Source of the DNA: Dermacentor variabilis
Lineage: Eukaryota > Arthropoda > Arachnida > Ixodida > Ixodidae
Direction of reading: 5' to 3'
Length of the DNA stretch: 64,000 bases
NCBI RefSeq assembly: GCF_050947875.1
Contig: NC_134570.1
Coordinates: 108,573,122 to 108,637,121, forward strand
Shown here: in pieces, positions 44,996-57,100 of the stretch
How the letters are laid out: every line of letters begins with the position of its first letter
Numbering within the stretch: the first letter of the stretch is position 1
The notes under the pieces: model-generated
Databases searched by the model: none
What the model saw: the letters and a program-made list of their open reading frames with translations, nothing else
Told to the model about the DNA's origin: nothing
Program-made: the position numbers and the translations under genes

Positions 44996-45170
44996 TCATC
45001 GGGTGGCCGAGCGATTGGCCGTGCTGTTGGCCTCGGGCTGACCCGACAGCGGCATGTCGCTGCCGTCTACGATCCTCCGGAAGAAATGGTCCTCGTCTTG
45101 AAAGACGTACGGCTGCCGGTTGTTCTCGTAGAGCAGGCCCAGGATAATGTTTAAAGCCGATACATCGTAC
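44996..45170 (-). CDS. transferase-like gene exon 6 (C-terminus)
   Basis: It completes the split Arg codon and reads YDVSALNIILGLLYENNRQPYVFQDEDHFFRRI, then a tail rich in Asn and Ser with two glycosylation sequons. Stop at 44998-44996. Confidence 0.87.
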
Positions 45171-48100
45171 CTGAGTGAGGAAAGTGCAACAAAGTGATTG
45201 GCAGGTGTATCTGTAAGCATTTAACCCCTCAAGTGCCGTGAGAATTAAAAAAAGAGTGTGAAAAATGCTTACTCTTCTTCTAAAATCTGCACTTACATCT
45301 GTTATTTAAAAAAAATTATGATATGAAGGATACTTATAGAGCTTTTCCTGGTCTTGCTGCAAAATATAGCAAAAGACATTGTGTATTATTTATTCATGTG
45401 GCGAAATTGCCAAGGTAGTTCAACCATTGTCATGACGAGTTAGCTTGTTATCGGCAATAGGGTTTAAAGGCCAACTGCAACAAAATTTTGGACAGTGTAA
45501 AGTGCGTAGTTGTAGACAGTGTAGACAGATAGAAAGACAGAACATTGAGAACTAGCGTGGCTTCCCGACATGGCCTTGGAAGTGAGGTGGCGCCCATGGC
45601 AGGCTGAAAATCTTGTAAGCCATGGTCTGAGATATGCATCACATCCGCTAACTGTCATCTGCTTAGGTGCTTTTTAAAGGGTGAAGAAAATTTGACTATT
45701 ACCAGGCCTGCAGTTATTCCAAGATTGTTTTGAAGTACATATCATTTCTAATGAATTTAGCTTAAGTAAAAGTTTATTGCAGTTAACCTTTTGTTGTTTT
45801 CAAAGCAAACTGTGATAATGTGCATACAGTTAAACCTCGACATAATGAAGTCGGTAAAGATGGCAATATTGTTATATTAAAATTTCGTTATACTATTGAA
45901 ACTTGATTTTTTAAAAATGCAATTAAGTACAGTTGTCGGTGAACTTATATTAAACGGAAGCGGCTACAAGATTTTCGAATTAACAGGCAGTTGAAAAGAA
46001 CAAATTTGAATGAGAAAATAAATCTTTTATGTTGAACTCGAGAGTCGGCAACGAAAGATGTGGTTTCATGCCGTATCGACAATATCTTCACATCAGCGGT
46101 ACAAAGCGAAGCCAGCCATGCCTTCGCGTCCATTCCTTACCTGCTGCTGATAGTGTTGCTCAGAGTAGGACGACCCTATCGTGAAAAGCGCCGGCAGTGG
46201 ATAGTGAATGCTTCGTCTGCCTCTCGCATCAACGCATCTCCAAATCTCGAGGTTATGCAACCTCTATCACTAAACACGCTGGAAGACTGCACATGATGCA
46301 TAAGTCATTGCACGCGTGGCAGGTTACCGTATTTAATCGAATCTAGGCCGACCCCCTAAATCCGAAGCCAACAACAGCAACAAAATATTACCTTGAATGT
46401 AGGCCGAACAAAAAAAGCGAGGACAGCGTTCACAAAATGCAAACAGCATTTATTGAATCTAAACGTGCAGAGCTCATTCAATGTCGTCGTCGCTGTGTTC
46501 CTTGTCACTGCCTCCTTCAAACAGTGCACCATCTTCAGTACCGTCAAGCGCATTAGATATGCTGCACTTCTTAAAGGCACGCACGATCAAAGTACCTGGG
46601 ATGTCGTCCCACACTGCAGCTACCCAGCCCGCGAGCTGCAATAGCGATGCATGTTTGATGTGGCTCATTGCTGTTAGCATGTGGTCTTCGTCAGTCAACC
46701 AGTCCGTGTAATATTTCCGCAGACAATCCTTGAAAGGTTTGTTGATGCAGACATCAAGTGGCTGCAACTGGCCCGTCATGCTGCCCGGTATGACAGCGAG
46801 GTCCATGTTCGCTTGGGCGAGCGCAGCCTTCATGTTGTCGGTCAAGTGCCCATGGTAAGAACCGACGACAAGGAGTGAGTTCTTTGTCAAAAGGGCTCCT
46901 GGATGCTGTCACCACACAATCTTAACCCACTCTTCCACCATCGCACCCGTCATCCACCGATTCTCATTTGCCCGCACAATGACATTTCTTGGGAAAGTTT
47001 CTTGAGCAGGCAGTGTCTTCCTTTTAAATATTGACACGTGTACTTGTCTCTATCGGGCGACGCGTTTCACCGCCTAACAAACGTTATCACACAGCGCAGG
47101 ACGCGCTTGCATATGTCGGAAGATTCTGGAAAGTTATCGATGGTTCCATCCGCTGTCCGTTGTCGCCGAAACTTGTGTAATCTGATTGCATGTATGCGCG
47201 ACGCGAATGGCGTAGAACTTTGTGGAAGGCATGCGGGTCCCAGCGATTACTCTGGAACATTCAACGACTGATCTATAAAAGCCGACGTGCTTGACTCGCT
47301 GAGCAGATTTTCGCCGATCGCCGAGTGTGTTCGCCGCTACAGTTGTTCTTTGAGTGTAGCCTGTTTTTGAGGGCACAAGTTCGCCCAGTAAAATGCTCGT
47401 TTCGTTAATCACAGTTTTGCTGCCTTCTTAACCGTCACTACCATGTGACAATATCATATAAGGAGGGAGTTTATGTCCATCAGCTGTGCAGCACAGCATC
47501 ACAGTTGTGCACTGCTTCTCATAGCTCGTAGAGCGCACCTTTACCTTCTTGGCACCCTTTTCATTCATGGTGTACACAGCCGTCTGCGGCGGTCGGCGTT
47601 GCCGATTTGCCTAAGGTTGTAGCCTGCCGCTTCTCTCTTTCGCAGCACGTAGCGCTGAAAAGCTATCAGCTTTTCTTCTAAATCACTTGGCAGCTTCTGG
47701 GTGATTGAAGTGCGACGTCGGAGGCTGAAGCTGAAGCGCTTCATGAATTTCTGAAGCCAGCCCCGGCTGGCTTTGAAATCCTTTGGCGTTAGGCCTCGCT
47801 CCCTTGAAAGTTCCCTAGCTTTCGCTTGGAGCACTTCTGTTGTCACTGGAAGGGCAGTTGCTCTCTGCGTCCGAACAAAGTCGGCCAAAACTATCGCCAC
47901 TTCGTGGTGACCACCTTTCTTTGGTCTGCTAAATGCCATCCTCGCTGCGGCACACGCGAAAAGCTGCAGGCGTTGTCCCTTCCAACAACGGACGTTTTTC
48001 TCGTCGACGCCGAAGTCCCACCCGGCTTGAAGGTTCGACGATGCCTCTGCGGCTATCACAACTTTTCGCTTGAAAGCGGCACTGTAGTGGCATCTCCTGC

Positions 48101-51100
48101 TTGTTGCCATTGCAATAACACCACGCCGCACACCGGTACAGCCGACATGACACAGGTCAAAATGGCGACCTCGCTTGTGTACAATTGGCTACTGGCACGG
48201 CTAGTAGCGGCTGCGATACTGACTTTTCTAGATGGCGCTAGCTATGCACCATATTTAGCAGTTTCAATGAAAAACCGGAGCGTTTTTTAAATATCCTCGA
48301 ATCTAAGCCGACCCTAGAGTTTGGAATATCATTATTTGAAAAAAAAACTATCGGCCTAGATTCGAATAAATACGGTACCTCTAAAAGAAGGCGTGCAGGA
48401 TGCGTATGCATTCAGCCACGCTGATAGCCACGCGGAGCCATGGCCGCGCTAGAAAAGGAGACAGACGAATCTATCGTTTCGCAGGTCCCTTCGTTCTAGA
48501 GGCATTTGCTCTGCAGGCGCTAGACTGTATTCTGAAAGAACAGACATCTGTAAACAGGCAGTTGTTGGAATCCAGAGCTGTCTGTGTTCTCCTCATTCCT
48601 TTCCTCTGTTGTGCTGTTCAAATTCAAGATGATCAAGCCTGAATTCTGGTATTATCATATTAATTTCTTGACAGATGGCACATGATGCCTTGGCGAAGAA
48701 AAATGTTTCAGCTAAGAGAGTGATTGAGTGCCCTAATATACGATACCTGGAAGATGCCTAGCCATTCTGAGAACTTGCCACAACAATGATGACAACTATC
48801 GCCCGTGCCGCGACAGTTGTGAACGCCACATTGCCAATATTGTAATCCTTTAAAAGCTCTGGGCTATCCTCATGCAGGATAAGCACTCGAAAGCTTCAAT
48901 AGCACAGTGTGATTATTATTGCGATAGCAATTATATGGTGTGGGGTTGCGTGACTCTCACGCCTCCCCTGAGATCTAGTTTTCCTGCAGGGCGGCTTCGC
49001 CCGCCACGTGGCCTGGCGCCCGTGGCGGTTGGAGTGGTACAAGCGCGGTGCGAGAGATGGCGCGAGCGTCGCGCCGCTGCGGGGTTACTCGGGCGTCGGG
49101 AGACAAGGCGCTCGGGCTGTTGGGTTCGAGACAGCAAGCGGGACGGCCGTGCCGCACGTGCAGCGACCCTCTTGCCCGGCAGGTCGGCGCACGGCGGGGA
49201 CGTCTCCCGCGTGCGCGCCGACCCATGCTTCTGCGAGACCGCCTCACGTGGCCGCCTTCGAACGCGCCACGATTCGCGTTACCATACACGCGAAGGACCA
49301 GGCATTGGGATCCAGCATGGGGCGAACATATTCGCTCGCTTCCGGTCACGGTGAGTCGGACTTCTGGATTTGTCGCGCGCCCATCGGCATGTTTTGTGGG
49401 TAGCAACTCGGCTAGCAGGCACTGATCTATGAAAGGTGCAATAAATGCCCTTGTGATTGTTTGCACTACTGTGTTGTCGTTCCTTTGTCCCAAGAGCACG
49501 GATGTGAGAGACCCCTCATCTGGCTGCCCAACGTGGGACTCTTGGGGCATCGGACGATAGTTTTAACAGTTTTGCTTTGTTCAAGACCTTTGTTTGAACC
49601 GAAGCGTAGGCCTAGCGTGAATTTTGATCGCTAGCGTCGGCGGCGTGCTTTCTTGAGCGAGGTGATGGTGGCGGTAGTGTGTTTGAACATGTCAACATGC
49701 TAAGCCTTTTCGCAAGTGTTTTTTTTTTAATGGCATTCGTCGGTACGAGAGCCACGTGGTCTGCATCCTGGGAGAGCGAGGCTCAGCGCCCGCGGAGCAG
49801 TGGCAAGCCCGAAGCGAGTGAGTACGGAAGCCTCGTGGGTGGTCCGAATTTCTCATATAAATAGCTTCTCCTATCTCTTTGACTCTGATGAAGTCGCGGC
49901 TCTGGGAGCCGGGTGGCCGCGGGCCACGGGTGCCACTACGGGCTGGCTGGTATTGCGGCCTGGCACCGGGCGCTCCGACACCGTCTGGGACGGTGGGCGC
50001 CGTCAACTCGGATGCTTTGTGCACCGAGCGGAGTAGGACCACCTCACAGAGCTGACGTCTCCTCGCGGCTGCCTGTTTTGCGCTCATTTTGGGTGTTGCT
50101 TTTGGATGCCGGTTGTCAGGGTAGCGACGCTTTAGGCCTAAGGCTTTACGAAGCTGCCTGTCGCACGTGAAGGGACACAACCTGGTGGACCGTGGCGTTG
50201 AGGTGTTGCAATTCGCTTCCCTCATTCTATTTAGCCTCGCACGAATTGAAATTACTCGTTCGACTCAAGAAAGCGAGCTTTGTTCACGTGAACTTAGCAT
50301 CTGAGTAGCTGCCCGATCTTTGCTAGCCGAGTTGAACATCGTACCACGCGGGCGATGCGCATGCAGAATTCCTCTCCCTTGCACTACTTTAGTGTTTGCC
50401 GAGTGTGTTGAGTGTACGCAGTGTGAACGGAGTCACCCCTGGTCTGCCGTCACCTGCACATCGTCTGCGCTGCTGCCCCGGACTACGATCAAGCCACCCC
50501 GGGCGATGGTGATGCTGTGGCCAGTTCGGCGCAGCGACTTCGGCGGCCTCCTGTATCCAGCTTCCAACCCTCGGCGGCGGACAAAAGAGCCGGCGGTCAC
50601 CGACAGCTACTGCGGCTCTCGCCAGCAGGGCGCGTCGGCGCGAGCGACGCTTGCTCGTACCGACTACTGCATCGTCGTCTTCGGAGTCCGGGCCTGGAAT
50701 CGTGCTGTCGAGTTGCAAAGCTGCTGCTGTGACCGGCGGACGCCAGCGGTGCACCCAAGGACAATGTCGGCTCGCATGTTATGGACAGCGTGCGGACATT
50801 TCTTCGGCGCGACCACTGTTTAATGTTCTACCTTGTTTGCAAAGCACAGTTTGATGTTAGACCGTGTCACATGTCTCGCCGGAATATGTAGTGATTTAAG
50901 GTTGGGGGGATGTGGGGTTGCGTGACTCACGCCTCCCCTGAGATCTAGTTTTCCTGCAGGGGGGCTTCGCCCGCCGCGTGGCCTGGCGCCCGCGGTGGTT
51001 GGAGTGGTACAAGCGCGGTGCGAGAGATGGCGTGAGCGTCGCGCCGCTGCAGGGTTACTCGGGCGTCGGGAGACAAGGCGCTCGGGCTGTTGGGTTCGAG

Positions 51101-54100
51101 ACAGCAAGCGGGACGGTCGTGCCGCACGTGCAGCGACCCTCTTGCCCGGCGGGTCGGCGCACGGCGGGGACGTCTCCCGCGCGCGCCGACCCATGCTTCT
51201 GCGAGACCGCCTCGCGTGGCCGCCCTCGAACGCGCCACGATTCGCGTGACCATACACGCGAACGACCAGGCCTTGGGATCCAGCATGGGGCGAACATATT
51301 CGCTCGCTTCCGGTCGCGGTGAGTCGGACTTCTGGATTTGTCGCGCGCCCATCGGCATGTTTTGTGGATAGCAACTCGGCTAGCAGACACTGATCTATGA
51401 AAGGTGCAATAAATGCCCTTGTGATTGTTTGCACTACTGTGTTGTCGTTCCTTTGTCCCAAGAGCACGGGTGTGAGAGACCCCACAATGGACACTCCAAG
51501 TGAGTTTTTGTCATCGTCATTACCGTGGGGTTTCGCATATATTTAAGTATGTGTATGCTATATGCTTATCCCTGCCATATATGTGGGTTATATTGCTACA
51601 CCATTCAATCACTAATATTGCTAATACTAGTTCTTAAGTCTTTGGCTAATTGGCTAAATTATTTGTCAGAAATTTGAGAATGGGCTGTCATTCTCATGAG
51701 AAATTTCATGAAACATAACAGTCACAGTGCGTGCCTTTTATCGTAAGTCTTCTCAGGCTATTAAATATTGAAGTCTAAAACTATATCAGTGCTAAAATCT
51801 GAAAGCAATGTAATTTCACTGGCTCAACTCTTAACGGGCAGCATAGTGGCACCTGTAACAATGTCATTATAGGCTCTACATGGCATATTAAACCTTTTAA
51901 CGGCGCCAGAAGTTTTGGCACACCTGCCATGTCCATGTTAGTCGGACCCGCGTATAGTTAGAACACCGTCCGAGAAGTTCAAGAGCAATGCCACATCTTG
52001 CTATCGCAGTCAGTGCTTCTCACTTCAAGCGAAACTGCCAATTTTTTTTTTTTCTTTCGTTGATTGACAATGACTAGCCTTGGCTAGGCAGTGCGTCAGC
52101 CCTAAAATAAGTTATAGGGCATCGAAAAGTCCAAGCATGCTGTCGTAACTCAAATTCTACACTTACTCTGTTTTCTGGCACGCCAAACCCTCACTCTATG
52201 GAAAAGTAATCTTTTCGCTAACTCAAAGTGCTATTCTACTGATGTAGCTCACACGAAATGCTTTTTTCCAGTGCCCACTGCAGAAATCCTGCTGCTTTGA
52301 CTTACCTATGGCATCCGGAGTACCGGTAGAGGGGTTTCTTGTCAAAGCGACAGCCCGTACTCTGGGCCCCCACGGGAGTGATGCAGTCTGCCACCAGGGC
52401 ACACCGCACCCAGGGCAGCATCAGCCGACCCCGCACCTGCACACCACAAAAGTGCAACATTTCTATTGGTGTCAGAGGAGGACATAACATTTATTAAACC
52501 CGCAGGAACTAAGACCTCCAACCTGGGCCTCCTTGGTAGGCTCAAGCCTCCTGGCCCACCACATTTTTAACGCGCTGGAACAAGAACAGCCACCACAATC
52601 TTTCAAACTTTTGTAGGGGAGTGGTGCACTCCTCTCAGCTGCCGGTATGCTCGTTTGGAGGTAACTTTGAGAGAAATACGCGTTTGAAAGTGGAGGTCAT
52701 AGTGAGGTGTCCTGTCCCCAGGCTTTACACCAGAAGGAGGCACCATAATGTACGGTTCAGAATTTAAATCTGACCACTCGGGATGCTCTAAAGTGCACCG
52801 GGACCTCAGCGCACAGGTCTTTATGAATTCCACATCTATCGGAATGCAGCTGTCACATCAGGGAATAAAAGCACCGACCTTGTGCACTGCCGGCATGCTC
52901 ATGAAACGACATCCTAGCTACATCCTAGCTATCAGTTTAGGCCACAAGAATAAACTGACATGTACACACTCTTTGTTTCTTTCATACTTCATTCCTGGCT
53001 AATGCATCTGCTTCACCTAACTTGATGGCCCACCTGCACCCCTTGGCAATGCCATCAAGTGTTTACAGTTTCCACTTCAACTTTACTATATTGATGGTTT
53101 ACCATACTTTCCCTTTTTGGCAGTGCCATTAAGCATTTTCAGTTTCCACTTCAACTTGACTATATTGATTGTTTACCATACTTTCCCTTTTGTGTGACAT
53201 GAGCATGGACTGATAGTGATATCTTCGAAAGTGATCTAATGACAATTCAGCCTCAGGGTGACTTTGGAATTTATGTAAGAGAGTCTTTAGCTTCACAGAA
53301 TGGCACCAACATCAAGGATATTACGAGCACCATTAACCCGACTAACGATAATGTTTTGCAATGGCTGGTGCTATTAAAGTGCCGGAACTGAGCACAGCTG
53401 CCTCGTAAGGCCTGCTCATGGGTTTTCACTTGAACGCGTTGCCTGGCCTTAAACAATCTGCGAGTGACCCAAGTCCCCGCGAGTGACCCAAGAGAAGGTG
53501 AGGGTAGAAGGGGAGTGTACCTGCGGTGAGTCGAACAGAAGAAGCACGGAGGGATCAACCATGCGCTGGAAGAAGAAGTGCTCGCGGGGCGCTCTAAGGA
53601 ACTCAAACATGCCCAGGTGGGTCAGGGCCGAGGTGGGTTGTGGCTGGGAGGCCCAGGGCGCAGCCAACCCCTCGCGCAGTGCCCGGCCCACCACCCGGCG
53701 TGGGTCGGGTGCGCTCGTTAGCTGGTAGTCCGGCTCCACCCACAGCACGCCACCAGACTCGCGAACCAGCTCCTGTTTGTACATAATCGTGGCATGGACA
53801 TACAGTCAAATCTTGATATAACGAATCACATGGAACTGCTGTAAATTGTTATTTTGAAATATCGTTGTAATGAAAAACTTGCGGTTGTATGCTAGTGGAC
53901 AAACCTAGGAATGAATAATGGCGTACCTTGGCAGATGCATGTGCAGACAAGCATACTCTCAGATAAAACTGTTTCACTCACTTCGAAGCTGCTTTACTTG
54001 AAGAAATCTGTGATTTTCTTCAGGCGCGTGCAGCACGCACGACCGATTAGGAATGCGTCTACATCTTCCACTTTGTGCAATACCTCATCGGGTACATCAT

Positions 54101-57100
54101 TGCACTGAGCGATGAAAATGCGGACTTTGTTCATGTGCACTAAAACATCAATGTTCGACACAGTCTCATCTTCTGTGTTCGGTGACCCAAAGTCACCTTC
54201 CATTGGGTCATCGTCGTCACTGGAGACGTCGCGAATGCAGTTAATCCCTCCGGTTATCAGGTCCGCCGGCATTAGTGCTACGCTGTCGCTCTCCACGTAG
54301 TCGTCGAAGGAAGAGACGGCGGGCGGCAGTTCTGCAACCTCGGTCCACAGGTCTCCTGGGTTGCTGTCGGTCACCTCTGGGTCATCGTCAAGTTGCACAG
54401 GCACTTTGACAAGCCCTGCTTCGTGCCAGCAGTTGCTAATAACAGACGTCTTCAGGTTTTACCAAGCTCCTGTGAGAATTTTTGCTGCTCACGAATATTG
54501 ATTGCAGTCGGCTGCTTTAGGCGGAGGTTGATAATCAACCGCTTTACAAGGCGCTTATGAAATTTTGCTTTCAGACTCCTTATGATGCCCTGGTCTAGGG
54601 ATTGCAGCAAGGACGTGTTGTTTGGGGGCAGAAACTGCAAGTGAACGTGAGTCAAGCAAACATTCACAATGTGAGCAGAGCAGTTGTCGACAACCAGTAG
54701 AATTCTTCTGTCATCCCTACTCATTTGGTCATTGAGTTTGATGAGCCACTCGTAAGAGAGTTCTCTGGTCATCCAGGCTCATTTGTTTGTGCGGTAGTCG
54801 TACGGTACTGATGATGTTTTTCATGCGGCGAGGCTTCGCGTACTTACCGATGACGAGCAGTTTAATTTTCTTTGTGCCTGTTGCATTGCAGCCGAGCAGG
54901 ACTGTCACGCGAAGATGCGACTTCTTCCCTCCTTTGCACTGCTGCCCTTTGAAGTGCATCGTTCGGGCTGGCAAGAGCTGATAAAAATATGCGGTCTCAT
55001 CCGCACTGAAAATATCGTCTTTAGAGTACGATTCAGCCACCTCTAGAAAACGATCATTGTGCCAGGAATCCACGCCTTCTCTGACAGCAGCCTTTTCCTC
55101 GCCCTAGACTACCTGCCAAGTTATTCCGTTCCTTTGGTGGAAACGAAAAAGTCAACCCGCACTGGCGTCGAAACCAGTTATTTTAGGTGCATCGGCAAAT
55201 CTGTATTGGGCCAGACACGAGAACATTTTGCAGTCTGACATATTTGAACTATGTGAGAACAGCTTAGTCCACATTTTGAAGGTCCTTGAAGCGAGCTGCG
55301 ATTCCCAGTGAAGCTTGACAATCTTGCTTCAGTCTTTCAAAATGGTCGCCACGGTCGATGGGGCAATGCCACGCTGTCTGAACACAACGATTTGCTTTCT
55401 CCCTGCGTCGATTTCCTGCAACACATCCAATTTGTCCTGCAGTAAAAACTGCTTTCGCTTCTTCTTGTTGTCATCGCTGGCTGCATTCATCACTGGATCT
55501 CGGGCGAACATTGCCAAACCTTTGTCATGAAGTTCTTGGTGAAGTTTGGGGTGAAGCTGTTGGCACTCGACATGGTGATGATGATAGCTACTGCACTTGC
55601 GGTTTCTGTTTCATGTGAGAGTCGCAGCGCTGTTACTTTTAGCTGACTTCGTAATACTGATATTCCTCAATTGTAAAGGGGAAAATAAACTATGTGCGTT
55701 ATTCTAAAATATGCACTGTATTAAAATTCCTAGTTCTGAAATATTTTTACATTGGAAATATAGGCAATCTGGTGGGGATATTTAAAATATTCGTAAATTT
55801 GAGAAATTCGTTAACGTGGGGTTAGTAGTAACGAGATTTGACTGTACATACACCAAATTTTGCGCAGAAAGAATCCATTATACAGTATAACCTCATTCAT
55901 ACATTTTGGGGTAAAAGAAAATTGAAAAAATATGTACCAACTGGGAAAATGTATATGATTCAAAGACACTAAATAATTTGGAAGTAGCTCTCCGTGAACC
56001 AATGACAAAGGAAAAGAGGGATGGATAATGAGAAGAATCATAAGATACAGCTATAGAATGCTTTCTCACGACTTTGGCAAGGAGAGAAGCATTTAACTCA
56101 TCACATTAACCTTGCAGAAGTATCATGAGATTACTGCACACAGAAAGACATGCCCAATAAGTGAATTAATTCTATCATATTCAAAATTATAGAAGGCAAA
56201 TACTGACCTACGCGACAAACCTGGGAGTGGTGATGTGATACTTTCAAACACTTTTTTGATTACTACATGTTTCTTTTAATACAGCTGACTTTTATTATGG
56301 ATTATTATAGTACATCATTGAAGAATCTAGTTTTTCATTCCATATACAGTAAAACCTCGTTGGCACAATCCTGCTCCGTATGATTTCTCGGTTCCAATGT
56401 TTGCAATTGAGAACACACACAAAAAAATGATGAAATACAGTTACGCTTTCTTTTTCACTGCTTAATACGTTCTTGGAAAACATGATCTCTCGGCACCAAT
56501 GTTCAGTGCATAAGCAAACTGTGACCATATGATACGTTTTCCAGCTGCTGGATTCTATGTGAACAAGAAACGGCACAAGGCGTGCGCAATCTAGAGACAG
56601 TTGCTAGGGCAGTTTTCTCGCAGTACTCGCCTGGCCCTGTCCAGCACCAGCACTCAATCAGTTTTATCTCCTGGTACCAGCAAATCTCGTGAGTCGCCAC
56701 ACATCACATTCACACCTATCGCCGCCAACTCTTTTGTGACAAGCATCCTCGCCTATCTGTTTTACAGCGCTTGTAACATAGCGCTGTTGGAAGGGATACT
56801 GCACGCTTTTAATAGGCGATTACCCAAACAAGGCTCCTTTACCTGCTGCAGGCAGCGTGATGTGAGTGCCATGTTTCACTCCCTCTGGCGGCATTGTATT
56901 GTGGTGGCGCTCACCAACTCGATTTCACTCGGTTTGACAACGCCATCTTAAAACACTACATGGTGGTGTTTAAAAGATGGCAACTATGACGTGTTTCCAG
57001 CTCCTGAATCGCTTCTGGTGCATGCAGCCAGCAATAGCATAGCTATTGAGATCTGTTTCCGTCATCTATAGAGAGCCGTCGCTGGAGCGTGGATTTGGAA

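Larger units (their letters stand above)
46327..48375 (-). mobile_element. pogo/CENP-B-type transposon, interrupted by a solo LTR
   Basis: TIRs CCGTATTTAATCGAATCTAGG and its partner (CCGTATTTATTCGAATCTAGG in reverse) are flanked by TA at 46325-46326 and 48376-48377. About 1.63 kb is native sequence; 419 bp plus a 4-bp duplication is the nested LTR. The transposase lies on the - strand. It is listed separately. Confidence 0.93.
48939..51486 (+). mobile_element. young non-coding LTR retroelement (LARD/TRIM-like), complete
   Basis: Two nearly identical LTRs (48939-49518, 50911-51486) flank a 1392-bp internal region. The element is bounded by a 4-bp duplication, ATGG, at 48935-48938 and 51487-51490. 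The LTRs start TGTGGGG and end CCCCACA or CCCCTCA. A likely primer binding site, TGGCTGCCCAACGTGGGACTC, starts two bases after the 5' LTR, and a polypurine tract (GGTTGGGGGGA) ends at 50910. The internal part has no gag, protease, RT or integrase, so movement would need proteins from another element. It lies in intron 5 of the transferase-like gene, antisense to it. Confidence 0.93.

Noticed and set aside
48872..49550. Frames of 125-191 codons on both strands in the LTR
   Set aside because: Nearly the same frames recur at 50820-51494 because the LTR is duplicated. The length comes from high GC content, not from a protein.
49692..50225. 177-codon - strand frame with a counterpart at 17949-18338
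   Set aside because: It runs antisense to the LTR element, and similarity at protein level follows from shared DNA. No domain is recognised.
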